64,000 nt of DNA from Castanea sativa. Lineage: Eukaryota; Streptophyta; Magnoliopsida; Fagales; Fagaceae. The notes under the pieces are model-generated. The model saw only the letters and a program-made list of their open reading frames with translations, was not told the DNA's origin and made no database searches. How positions within the stretch are numbered: position 1 is the stretch's first letter; each line of letters begins with the position of its first letter. Positions 11,289 to 23,300 of this stretch are shown here, one piece after another. The position numbers and the translations under genes are program-made. The stretch is from positions 88,418,001 through 88,482,000 of the forward strand of contig NC_134013.1 in assembly GCF_040712315.1 (NCBI RefSeq). The letters are read 5' to 3'.

Positions 11289-14200
11289 TCAGAGTTTCGA
11301 GCTTTCTTCTAATAACTTGCTTGCTGGTGCTTTCTCTTGCCTTTCTACATAAGCTGAGGGAAACCATCCAGCCTTCCCATTGTATTCTCCTTCAGACCAT
11401 CCATTAGGGGCCACCTGACGATTCCATGAATAAAAGATACAGTAAATGTAAATCCAAGATAAAAGCAATTCAGTATGAGATGGGCTAAAGTAAATATCAA
11501 AAAAGAAAAAGTATGAGATGGGCTAGCCGTATTTTAATGTGTCTAAATTGCTGTGAGAAATAAATTTGTTCACAGTTCATTACAAGGCACCAAAATTGTT
11601 AACAGTTACAAATTCCCTCAAATTTTTCTTTTTTGATACCAATTAGAAAATGAATAAGACAGGCACAATGCTGCTGAGACCTACAGCCTACAGCTTAAGC
11701 TCTCAGAACAAGTGATAATTTACCAGGGTAGGTGGTCTCGATTTCGAACCATGTCTCACTCTACCTCCCATTTAAAAGAAAACTACACGCGTTATGCCTC
11801 ACTTATTAGAAAGTCACAGGTCCACACATGAGGGGGAGTGTTAGAATAATAGTTAAATGCTTAAATTCACCCTTGCATATTAGCTTAAGATTTTTGGGAC
11901 ATATGGTTGTTTATCAACTCCAACATATGGAAAGCCCTTAGCAACTAAAACTGAAAATCTCTTCAAAGACAGCTACTCAACTCTTACTTCAGGCTTGCAT
12001 CATTAGCCATTCAAGAGCACGGTCCATATTTCAATTAACAGTGGAGAATGTACCTGACGAACCACAACATAATCATCAACTGATAGGCTTAACTCCCCTT
12101 CTGATTGAGCATCAAATGAATGTACTGCCTGCAAGAAAGGAAAACAAAGGGAGAGGGAGGGAGTGGGGGAGGAACAAAGCTTGAGTTGTTAAAAGCAACA
12201 AAGGGAAAGTCAACTAGGAGTAGAAAATCTCAGACATTCATAGAAACATCTAATATCAATAAACATCTAATATCAATATATTTCAACAACTAGGATTGTG
12301 ATACTGATTTCAATTCTAAATATTTCCAAGTAAGCCAGAGTTCCTATTACATGTATGTTTCACCCAGTAATTGCATTCATGTTCTCTAGTCTAAAAAAGC
12401 ATGTGTCAAATCATGTGGATAGCGAAGAGAGGCATAAAGGTCTTGCTCCTACAGTGAATCCCATGGGGAACAATAGGAATTTCAAAAAGAAGATGAACTG
12501 TAGCCTGCCTAGAAGTGAAGTGAATGGGGAGTCTACAATCACAAAGGCATATAACCAAAAGGAGCAAATCAGTACTTCCTTTTTAAAAAGAAAAATTATA
12601 TTAATTCTTGAAGCTTAGTACTTTTTTGTTCTCTTCTTTCTTTAAGTTACTAGTTTCTACAAATAACAAATGATCAACAATGTTGAGTTTTCTTTGTTTT
12701 TGATTGGTATGGCAAGTTGGCCACAAGAAGATGAAAAGTGCAGCAATTACTATTTTCAAGAAAATAGTAATCAGATTTACCTATGGATTTTTTATTATCA
12801 CCTATCAGGGTTTTGTGACTTTTGTCATATTTAAAACCATTGTTTTGAAGACCGAACTGGACGGGTCAATCAGACTAGTTTAACTGATAATTGATCTAAC
12901 CTCCAATACTGAGAGGTGAATGCTTAAACTCTTCTTACCTCCGTACCCAGACCTCCAAACCAAGAACTTTGGCATGAAAATGCTAGCGTCCTTAACAAAG
13001 ATCAAATATGTCCTTGGCACGTTTAATAACGTCATGACTCACATTCTTCTCCGCATTAGTTGCAACATAGTGACCTACTTCCTTATGTGAGGTTTTTTTT
13101 TTTTTCCTATTCTTTTTTATACATCCATAGTTGGGGGTGGGGAGATCTGTACCTAGATGTCTCTATCAGAAACACCAGGAGATGTCAGTTAAGCTACAAG
13201 GCTCTTAGCTTATGTGTAAGTTAAGAACTATTAAGGACTGGCAATTGTGCTTACTCTCATGCTTCTTTTTTAAGGTTAGAAAGTAACCAAAGAAGATTCT
13301 TTTTGTTCCTTTCTTGATTTTATGTATCAGAAGTTAATATTCTTTAGAGTAAAATAATGTAATTTGATGGTAGTGAAATCAACAGTAAAGTTAATAAGAT
13401 AATTCTATAGTTGATAATAAATCTAATTATCCAAGTGCTATGCAAGTATGTGCAAATTTTAAAGGTGGAAAAATAAAACAGTTCTAATAGTGAGGGATGG
13501 ACAATTTTTATATGCCCAAAAAAAAAAATTCTCTATAGAAAGGAAATTTTAAAAGGCGGGAGGATGAAATCCTGAGAGAGTTCAGAGAAATCACCTTTGC
13601 AATGAAGTACTCTTCATTTTGATTAATATGTCCATGATCAACAGATACATTTGAATTAATATTTTCATGCACCTGCTGATTATACACATCTCCCTTCATT
13701 CTCTCTGAACGCAAGGAAGACTCTTTTGGTTGCTTCTCCAGTATCATCTACCTCCAATCATAAGCATACAATAAATAAGAAACTAGTAAAGGCAATCCCT
13801 TGACAACCAAGAAAATATGACAGTCCCTGGGAATAGAACAAATTCTCATATGAATGAGTCAAACATCATAGTAACAAACCTCAGCATGTAGCTTGTCTAA
13901 AATATCAAGAACCTTTTGATGATAGGTTTTCTCAGCATCTACCTGCAAAATGATTTCTTTTCAGATTCAAAAACTATGCATGTACATCATGAGCAGAAAA
14001 ATTAGGAGATCTAAACCACATTTTAACAAGATGCACAACATATATAAAACAAACCCCACTAGTAGGATGAGCAACATGAGACTATCACAAACTTTAAGTA
14101 TATAATAGGATCATTGTTCATATCTGGAAACAGTTGATTGAGAATGCTTTAGAAAATATCAGGCTAAATGAAAATTGAAAAACTAGTCTTGGTCAAGCAC

Positions 14201-16682
14201 ATCAGTAACAAACAGAATACCATAGATTTAGAAAATACCAAGATAAATGAAAACCGAATAACTAGTCTTGGTCAAACACAGCAGAAACAAGCAAAATACC
14301 ATAGTAAGAAGCTTCTGGAAAGTTTTCTGTTGCTGCTGACTCTCAACTGATAACATGGCAGAAGTTGCTTCTTTCCCAAGTGCCATCATTGTAGATTTTA
14401 GCTCACTTAGCCTTGCTTCCGCCATTTGAACCCTCATTGAACTGTCAGCAGAAATAGAGGATTCCTTGGACTTCAATTGGCGCCTCAATACTTCACCTGC
14501 CTATTGAGAAGATGTTTACAATGAGATATGCTATAGAACCTTCAGCACTATATACACCCAGATAAGATAAGACATAAATGATCACCTGGGCTTCAACCTC
14601 CTGGCGCAATTTGTCATAACGGTGTGTCAAGTGGCGAGCATCTTCCAAAGGAGCTCCGGTTATTTGTGCCCGCAATGGCTCAGAAACCTACATATTCAGT
14701 ACCTGTAACACAATTAGAGACAGAAAAATAAAAAATAAAATGTAATATTGGAAAAAGCTCCAAAATTAACGCATTAAAATATGACAGAACATAACCTAAA
14801 GTTTTCTTTTTTCTTGGAAATTTATGTCTTAAAATATAGAGTACACCATTCAAGATGGTCAAAACTTTGGTCCATTACACAACCCAAAATTAGGAGAGAG
14901 TGCCTTAAAAAACCTATACCAAATCTCAGATGCTAAGAATCCCAAATCCTACTTCATATGGTTTTGTCCAAAAGTTTCAACTCATTAAACATACAATCAT
15001 GCATCTCACCATCATATTTTTTTTATTTCAACATTTAGGAAGTATTTATTTTGAAATTTAAGAGCAAATTCAAATTGTTAACCAAAAATACCATATATCT
15101 ATGTGATAATGTATTTTGTTATTTAGTTACTCTGGCATGTAATCCCATCAAAGAAATAGATACAAAAATTTCAATTCACAAGATGGGTGGACTGTCTGGT
15201 AAAAATACCAAAGTATTTCTAGCATAAATGAAATAAGTGAAGAAATTACCTGATCAAGAAGGACCCCAAGCAAAGTCTCCCTCTCCTCCTCCATTGAAGA
15301 ATGTGAGGTACCAAAGTGAAGAGCAGCTCTTGCAAGAGGAGAATTGGTGCTTTGATTATCATCTCCATATTTACAACAATCTTGAGCCAACTTCCTTACT
15401 AGAATATTTAGTGCAAAAATTTCATGTATCCACCTCATAAAGGAACTAAACACAAGAAAGTAGCCAAACTTTTTTTTATAAATAGTAATACAAGAAAGGA
15501 GCAGAACCATACTCACCTATCTCCATTTGCTTTGAACTTATAGAAACAAACGCTTCAATTCCATGAACAATATGCCGCTGAAAATGCTGTGCAACACAAA
15601 ATATTTTTAAGACTTTGCACAGATTAAACCATCATTGATGTAGCTGATGTTGCATCACAGAATTCATCCCTCAGATTCACCATTACAAATAAGTAAACCC
15701 TGACATTATTCAACAATGCTTTGAGGACTTTACCTTAGCTGCTCTTGTAGAATTGTATAGATTTTGAAGTTGTTGCTGACATTGAAGTTCAGCGTCATCA
15801 ACCACGAGTACTTCATGACCAAAATGTCCCAAGTGTCTCAACACTGCCTGCAACATAATGATCATTGGAATCTGAGTATGTGACAGTGATATCAGGCATC
15901 ACATAACATGTGGATAAAATTATTTTTCAGAAACCAGGACACAATATACATGGGATACACTTACAAAAAAAACCACTCCTAATCAGTTTACACATAAACA
16001 GGTACAAAGAAGCACACTGACATATTTGACATGACATCTGGGGGGGATACTTAGACACTAAAGATGCTTTTGCAAAAGTGTCATAAGTCTTAACTACTAC
16101 TAGCAATATCAGCATGCTACTGATCTATTAAGCAGAATGCATTGCAGCATACTAATATTCTACATATAAGCATTCTGAAGAGGTCTCACATCTGTGAAAT
16201 TAGAGAATCATTCGTATAACAACATCCTTATCACCAAAATTTTGGGGCCGGTTATAGATTCTCAACAGACTAGTCAAGGTCGGCCACATCTATTCTTTTA
16301 TGTCATTTTAACAAAATCATCCCTAGCCTGTCAAAAATAAACCAAAAAAAATGTTTTAAAAAATAAAATAGAAAGAGTGCCCACTTATCTGTGGTGTATA
16401 AACAATATCATAGACATGGAAAAAGCTACAATTGACATGATATGTTGGTGTTCATGATATGATATCTTCCTAATACCATCTCAAAACTCTAAAAAGGTTA
16501 AAGCATCATTCTTTTATAAGGGTCACATAGAAATCACCTTATGAACCATAATTACATGATTGCTTAGAACAAAAGCAAAAAAGGGTTGGTCTTTACTTTG
16601 ACAAAAAGAGCAAAGAGATCACCTGCTGTTGCTTGGCAACTTGCTCTCTGAACTTGCTCGCTTGCCTCCGTATACTTTCCAT
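11289..16682 (-). CDS. SH3P1: SH3P1-like protein with BAR-type coiled coil and C-terminal SH3 domain, 10 exons
   Basis: Exons on the minus strand: 16682-16623, 15847-15734, 15586-15517, 15398-15250, 14687-14586, 14500-14300, 13942-13880, 13747-13595, 12128-12054, 11414-11289. Phases agree and give 370 residues. Plant SH3P proteins bind clathrin-coated vesicles, autophagosomes and membrane lipids. The start MESIRRQASKFREQVAKQQQ is the family N-terminus. AVLRHLGHFGHEVLVVDD and RETLLGVLLDQ favour SH3P1 over SH3P2/3. The helical BAR-like part runs to about residue 253, a low-complexity linker to about 300, and the SH3 domain is about 301-356 (DYVVVRQ, GWSEGEYNGKAGWFPSAYVE). The linker is shorter than I recall for Arabidopsis SH3P1. 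The exon 4 acceptor was chosen by phase and alignment. Neighbouring the PotD-like gene fits synteny with Arabidopsis chromosome 1. Confidence 0.92.
11690..11935 (+). mobile_element. SINE-like dispersed repeat in intron 9 of SH3P1-like gene
   Basis: Contains a B-box-like ATTTCGAACC preceded by GGTGGTCTC, then TCTCACTCTACCTCCCATTT and GAGGGGGAGTGTTAGAATAA, a combination typical of a widespread plant repeat. A related, shorter copy lies at 20940-21050. Ends are not sharply defined. Confidence 0.5.
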
Positions 16683-18149
16683 GTAGACTGAAGAAAAACA
16701 GGATCTTCAGAAAGAGGAAGCCAAAGTTTTTTTTTTTTTTTTTTTTAATGTGGGTTTAGCTCAACTTTATCATAGAGAAAGATAGAGGAGAAGAATACAC
16801 TGAAAAAAGAACTTGGTAGTGGAAATGAATAATAAACTGTCGGGAGAAAGACAAGAGAAAAGGTGTCTGTCTATTTGGCTCTTTTTGACTTCCAACTGTA
16901 AAATAGCACGTGCCCTCCACACATTTGCTTTGGGTATTGTCTTTCACTGTCGGCCTTGCCGTCCAAAACATGATGAGTTTTGTTATCAGAGTTTTATAGG
17001 ATATAGGTGAATTTGTCGCTCCAATTATACTCTATTTGTTTTGGAGATGAGTCATAGGTAAATGAGTCATGTCTCAACGAATATTTTTCATAAAATTATC
17101 TCATATTCTAATGTTTGGTAAGAGATAGTGTGAAAAATAATCTCTAAAAATAAGTTATATTTTTTTTATTAATCAAAAATAATTTTCTTTAGACTTTTTT
17201 TTTATATACTATCAAATATTAAAAAATTTAAAAAATTATCTTTACGCAAAATTTTCCATCAAAACAAATAAAGTGTAGGTGAGCTCGGTACTCGACTTAA
17301 CCATGTTATGTGACAAAACATTTGAACTCCCTTCTAATCATTGGAAAGGTAGAAATCAATCACACCCATATTTTTTAGTGATCAATTGAATTTTTGGGTG
17401 GGTGGCGTTTTACACAAATTTTTGAAAAATAGATAAACCAAATAAGATATTCCAAGAGAAAAAAATACTCTGCTAAAATTTTCAACAAACTAGGGAGAAT
17501 CATGTAAAACAACTATACAAATTCAAATACAATGAGAGACGAAATTGTGGACGGACCTTTTGGTGGAGGAAATGTGAACACATGCTAAATTCTTACATAA
17601 AATAGGTTAATTAAGTAATAAAATAATTAAAGAGTAAGGTTTGGGATTAAAAAAAACAAATATATATATATAAAATTATTGACATAGTTTTTTTTTTAGA
17701 ATAAATTATTAACATAGTTGGTTGTGATTGATGCAACATTATTCTCGTTTAAATCTATCATTAACATTATTTTTACCATTAACATTATTTCTATTGTACA
17801 TCAATCACAACAAAATAATATTAACCATTATAAATTTTTTTATCGAAATTTTATTTACAATAATATTTTTTTAAAGTAAAATACAAAAGCTTCTCGAGAT
17901 TAAGATTAAAGTACCAGCAATTATTTTTAAAAATATCCAATTTGTTCTCTAAGCACAAACTACACTTAACCCGCTCGAAAGTTTCTCTACTCCTCCAAAT
18001 ACTCTGCTTCCTTCTAACAGCTTAACTGAACATATTTCACAATGATTACATTATGACAATTATACACACGAGGTTGAAGTTAATAGTAGATAAATAATAT
18101 TTTTTGTTCTTAAGGAACAACTTGAATATTTTTAAATTTTTAGTAACAC
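16683..18149. other. Intergenic DNA upstream of SH3P1-like gene
   Basis: Includes the SH3P1-like 5' flank with a T-run at 16726-16746. An imperfect inverted repeat at about 17725-17815 (TTGTGATTGATG against CATCAATCACAA) may be a small MITE. No gene is seen. Confidence 0.45.
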
Positions 18150-18616
18150 TAGGCCTATTTGGTTTGAGCAAAAAATGGGTGTATTAAGTATTCATTTTCA
18201 AGTTTTTATGGGACCCAACACTAAAAAACTTGTTTGATTTTGTAATTGTATTTAATTTTTGATGATGCATAAAAAATCAGTACGTTGAATGCTCCGGGCT
18301 TCAATGGGCTAGTGGTTGCTTGGAATGCCTAAAAAGAAAGAAACACAAGATCAAAGGTGACTAGAGTGAACCGGTTAAGATCCTTCTGATGCTTAAGTTA
18401 GTTTTTCTCTCAAGAACTCAAGAATTCCAACTCTAGTAGTGGTGGAAACTTACTTTTATTGATGAAAATGAGTCATTATATAGTAAGCTTTTGGAGTGAT
18501 TACTTGTCTAGTAACTTCCCCAATATTTATAGAAGTTAGAAGGTTCAGACTTAACTTTCACAACCGCTATAGAAGTTAGAATATTCAAATTTTATCTTCT
18601 ACAACTGCCATTGGAA

Positions 18617-18829
18617 GTTAAGTACTTAATAGCGATGAACAAGGATTTGGTAGTATGTGGTCCGAGTTACAAACTCTTGTAGATAAATCCATTTGTGAAA
18701 ATTTATAAGTGTTGGGTGGTCGGTTAAGTACTTGATAGCGATGAACAAGGATTTAGTAGCACGTGGTCCGAGTTTCAAGCTCTTATGGATAAATCCATTT
18801 TCAGGAAATTTATAAGTGTTGGGTGGTCG
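18617..18829. repeat. Tandem duplication of a 106-bp unit
   Basis: 18617-18722 and 18723-18829 are near-identical adjacent copies. Each begins GTTAAGTACTT, contains AGCGATGAACAAGGATTT and ends GTGTTGGGTGGTCG. The minisatellite follows directly. Confidence 0.85.
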
Positions 18830-18853
18830 TCCAGATCACTTCGTGAGCTGGAC

Positions 18854-19214
18854 GACCCTTCTGGTCTTAGAAGACCCTTTTGGTCTTAGAGGAACATTTT
18901 AGTCTTGGATGACCCTTCTGGTCTTGGAAGACCCTTTTGGTCTTAGAGGACCCTTCTAGTCTTGGACAATTCTTCTGGTCTTTGACAACCCTTTTGGTCT
19001 TAGAGGACCCTTCTGGTCTTAGATGACCCTTCTGGCCTTAGACGACTCCTCTAGCCTTGGACGACCCTTTTGGTCTTAATGGACCCTTCTGGTCTTGGAT
19101 GACCCTTTTGGCCTTAGACGACCCCTTTGGCCTTGAACGATTCCTCTGGTCTTAGACGACCTTTCTGGCCTTAGACAACCCCTCTGGTCTTAGACAACCC
19201 TTTTGGTCTTGGAC
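18854..19214. repeat. 19-bp minisatellite, 19 units
   Basis: Nineteen consecutive units of exactly 19 bp, consensus GACCCTTCTGGTCTTAGAC, with no length change over 361 bp. Units differ at a few positions (CTT/TTT, GTC/GCC, TAG/TGG). The period is not a multiple of three and no frame is favoured. Confidence 0.93.
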
Positions 19215-20290
19215 GACCTTGAATGTACAATATTCTGGGTGGATGATCCTTCCTTGGGCGACTTGACGGACAAATTAGAGATAGGTTAGTTTTTTTGTTC
19301 ACTATCAGTTTTCATTTTCAGTATTAAAAAAAAAAGGATTTGAATACAATTTTTTGGTATTTTCATTTTCTTAAGAATGAAAACAATTGCATTTTCGTAA
19401 AAAACCATATCTGTGGATCCCACTAACATTAACTTATCCCATAAAAAAACACACTCTTTCTCGATTATGTTGAATTTTTAATTGTAAAAAAATAAAGTGA
19501 AAAAAAAAAAAAAAAAAAAAAAAAACTAGACCAGAAAATAATGCCAAACATGAAATGGATGGGTAAAGAAAATAAATACAAGATTTGATAAAGAAAAAAT
19601 GAATTCAGAAAATGAAATGATAAAATGAATCCAAACCACCCCCCCCCCCCCCCCCCCCCAAAACCAAATAGGGATTAATATTAGACCATCTTAAGTAATT
19701 TAGCCAAATTTTCACATGGTTTGGAAAGCAACCAATATTAGTATTTTGTTTACCTATTTTTTAAGAATAGTGTTACATCTACAATATTTTTACAATATTT
19801 TCACAACGAATCATAGGTGGTTAGTTGTTACTAGTTCAAATTTGAACCTACCACTGAAATTACTTTTTTGCCCCAACAATAACAACCAGTAACAACCTAT
19901 AACTTTTTTTGAAAAATTATAACCTATCACTTAAAATTTATTATAAAAATATTGTGAATATAACATTTCTCATGTTGTAAATATAATTTTTTTCATTATT
20001 ACTTTAATCTTTCTTTACTAGTATTATTTTATCTGTTTTTCTCTCCTAAAATATCTCTCCACATAGACTGACCCGATTTCTTCCCAAACCAAACTCAACC
20101 CATAGTCCCACACAGACCCGAGAGAGAGAGAGAGGAAATCAATCGGCGGCGTGCCTCCATTGCCACTATCGTCCTCGCCTTCCTCCGCTGTGCTTGTCCA
20201 CCCCCGCCGCTCCACTGCCTAGGTCGAAATCGTCCCTTCCACTCTAACATCGTTCCTCTTTGCTGTTGACCTCTATTTGTGAGAGTGCCC

Positions 20291-20313
20291 AGAGAGAGAG
20301 AGAGAGAGAGAGA
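20291..20313 (+). repeat. GA microsatellite abutting the MED22 start codon
   Basis: An uninterrupted AG run that ends at the ATG at 20314. It lies in the 5' leader on the coding strand. Confidence 0.85.
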
Positions 20314-23300
20314 ATGAATAAAGGCGGAGCAGGTGGAGTGGGTGGAGGCGGAAGTGGGAGTAGCGGTGGCGGAAGTGGACCCACCGCAGCAGCAGCGGCA
20401 GCGGCAGCTCAGAAGCAGAAGACATTACTACAAAGAGTCGAAGCCGACATTGGCAGCATCGTTGACAACTTCACCCACCTCGTCAATGTCTCACGGGTAT
20501 TCAAATATTTGCTAAGCTTTTTCTAATTGGGTTATTAAAATTTTAAGTCTTTGTGGCTCTTATTGGACAAATCTTTTGGATCCTCCATGGAAACCTGTGC
20601 TACACTCAAATGTTAAATTGCTTAATTGAGTTATTACATTTCACCAAGAATTTGTATCGAAAAATGCTAGGACCACAACAAATTACACAAATGGTTGCAT
20701 GCTTTTTCTTTTTAACACATGCGTTGTTTGTATTAGAATGATGGTTAGTGATTAAATTTATCATGCTTTATTGGCTTAAGTTTTTCAGACTAAAGGGGGT
20801 GGTTTAATAAGGTATCAAAGTAGTTTTTCAGACTTTACATCATATTTCTAGTCCGTTTGGATTGAGTGGGGAGAAAGGGGGAGTGGAGGGAAGTAGAATA
20901 TAGGTGGCCAGAAATAGGCTAATTTCCGACTAAAGGTGGGCTCACACCCAAGAGGGAGTGTTAGGATAATGGTCAAGTGGTTAAATTCGCCATTTCCTAT
21001 CAGCATGAAGTTTTGGTACTAAGTGGTAGTTTAACAGATTGAACTGACTAGCCTTATCTTGTGGTTTTCTTCTTATCTTTACTAAGATTTGAACAAATGG
21101 TTGTTCCCATCATCCTTAGCCTCGGTAGCATAGCTTGTGCCCATCATTGGTATCAACATGTCATTTTTAATGGAAGCTTTTGTTTTGTGTTGAATAGTTG
21201 TTTAATAATTAAATATTAAAATTAAGATGTCCTAGCCATTTTCATAAATCACCTATCTTTATTGTTTAGAGTAAAGGTACAAACCATTTGGCAGCTTAAT
21301 CAATTATACGGACCATTCTCACCTATCATAGATCCCATATTACCCAATATCAACTTATCTAGGAGGTCACTTGATGATTGAAAGCCTTAGATACTTTAGG
21401 ATTACAAGGCTGTGTTACTAGGGGGGGTGGTGGTGGTGGGAATCAAGAGGGGAAGATTTGGGAAAGAGACAGGATATGAAGTGGGGAGAAATAAACTGAT
21501 TTGGTTGGATATCAGATTAAGTCTGTTAGGAAATAGATAAGATAAGAATGCTGAGAACTTTAGCAAGGGGGGCAGAGTGGATTTGAGAATGTCAGCAAGA
21601 GAGAATTGAGAAAGAAGGAAAGAAAGAAAGAGGGGAAGGGGAGGGAGTGGAATACAATGTTGGTAAAAGCGAGGGGTGCACTTAAGCGCATAGGCTTCTT
21701 GGATCCTAGGCGCAAAGCACACAGCGCAAGTGCGCACCTGATTGAAGTGAAGTGCACATTTTAAAAAAATAATTATTAATGAGAAATGCAACAATCAAAT
21801 GATCAAATTCTCATATAAATTGAAATAATTTTTTTTTAATATAATTCATATAACATTTAGATAAGCCCTACTTTTGCAATTTTAACACAAAAATTGCAAC
21901 TCAAGTCATTTTATTTTTTTGGATAAGCTAGATATGAGTACTTCCATGTAATATCTTTCTTAAATTTCCTATATCCATATTGCCCTATGACTAATTAGTA
22001 ATATTAGTTGGGGTAAAATACTACTTTGGTCCCTAAGTTTTAACAAAAGTTTGTTTTCCATCCCTAAACTTTAAAAAGTTCTTTTTTCATTCTTAAACTA
22101 TTGAAAAGTGTGTCTTTCATCCCTAAACTATTGAAAATGTTTTATTTATGTTCTTAAACTTTACTAAAAGTTTGTTTTTCATCCCTAAACTATTGGAAAA
22201 AGTTCTTTTTTCATTCCTATTTGTGTCTCTAAACTATTGAAAAAACTCTTTACAAAGTTTAGGGATGAAAAAAGAAAATTTTAAAGTTTAGGGACGAAAA
22301 ACAAACTTTCATTAAAATTTAGGGACCAAAATAGTATTTTACCCCATTAGTTAATAATTTAATCTCTTAATGACTATAACTCTATAAGAATTAGTCTTGC
22401 TATGTTCAACATCAACCACTAAAGTAACTAAACAATTACCACATATTCTATATCATACTTTTTTTTTCATGAATGAGCTAAGAATACGAGGACGTTGCAA
22501 CATGATAATTGGTACCAAGCAGATATCCAAAAGGTTAAAAAATAGAATAAGAAGTAGTTAGGTGGGTTACTATTTCAAGGAGAAAAAATAAAAATAGAGA
22601 AGAATTTGGAGGTTGTGGGTTGGGTTTTTGGACAAGTTATACTCAAATTTTTTTTTTGATAAGTAAATTACCCTAAAAATATGCCAATCAGTGGTTTATC
22701 TCAATAATGTTAAGATCCTATAGATTTAATTCAGTTTTGGTTTATTTTTTTGAAAAATATAAAAAAAGCTCCAAACAGCTCGCTTTGAGCTTAAAAAAGT
22801 GCAAAAAAGCGCGCCTAAGGCATGCTGCTTTGAATGAGCTTAGCTTTTGAGAAAAATAGTGTTGGAGACTTGGGGCTTCGAGCTTTGAGCTTTGCAGCTT
22901 TGGTTGTCACCGAAATGGTTATATATGGTCCATTGTTCCTCATGGCTTAATATGGTGTCTTTGGAGGGAGATAAATAGTCGTTGTTTTGAAGATATTGAG
23001 AGATTTATTCTGGACCTCAAGCTTTTCTTTCTTAGAACTTTATTGGATTGGTTGTTTGCGTTGCAAAACCATTCATTCCCTTCTTTTATTGATTTCCTAG
23101 AATCGTGCAATTTTTGTATTTGATTTGTTGTCCCCTGGTTCACTTCTTGTGTACTAGGGTGTTTCCTTTTTGATATCAACATATTGTATTACTTACCAAA
23201 AAAAAAAAAAAAAAAACAGGTGGAATAAAACTCAACAAAACTCAAAATTTCAATTCATTCATCTGCTAAAAGATCATATTTAGCTACGATTACTTCCCAT

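Larger units (their letters stand above)
18150..19672. mobile_element. Composite element bounded by CCTATTTGGTTT inverted termini
   Basis: CCTATTTGGTTT near 18155 is matched in inverse orientation by AAACCAAATAGG near 19663. Inside are LTR-like or unclassified sequence, a 106-bp direct duplication, a 19-bp minisatellite, an A-run (19501-19524) and a run of 21 C (19639-19659). No target-site duplication was confirmed, so this could be two flanking pieces of one common MITE rather than one large element. Confidence 0.35.

Noticed and set aside
18854..19214. Regular short repeats resembling a CRISPR array
   Set aside because: Units are contiguous with no spacers, the window is plant nuclear DNA and there are no cas genes. 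It is a minisatellite.
20024..20215. Antisense open frame upstream of MED22
   Set aside because: Lies in the MED22 upstream region/leader, has no domain, and its Gly/Glu richness follows from the CT/GA-rich leader.
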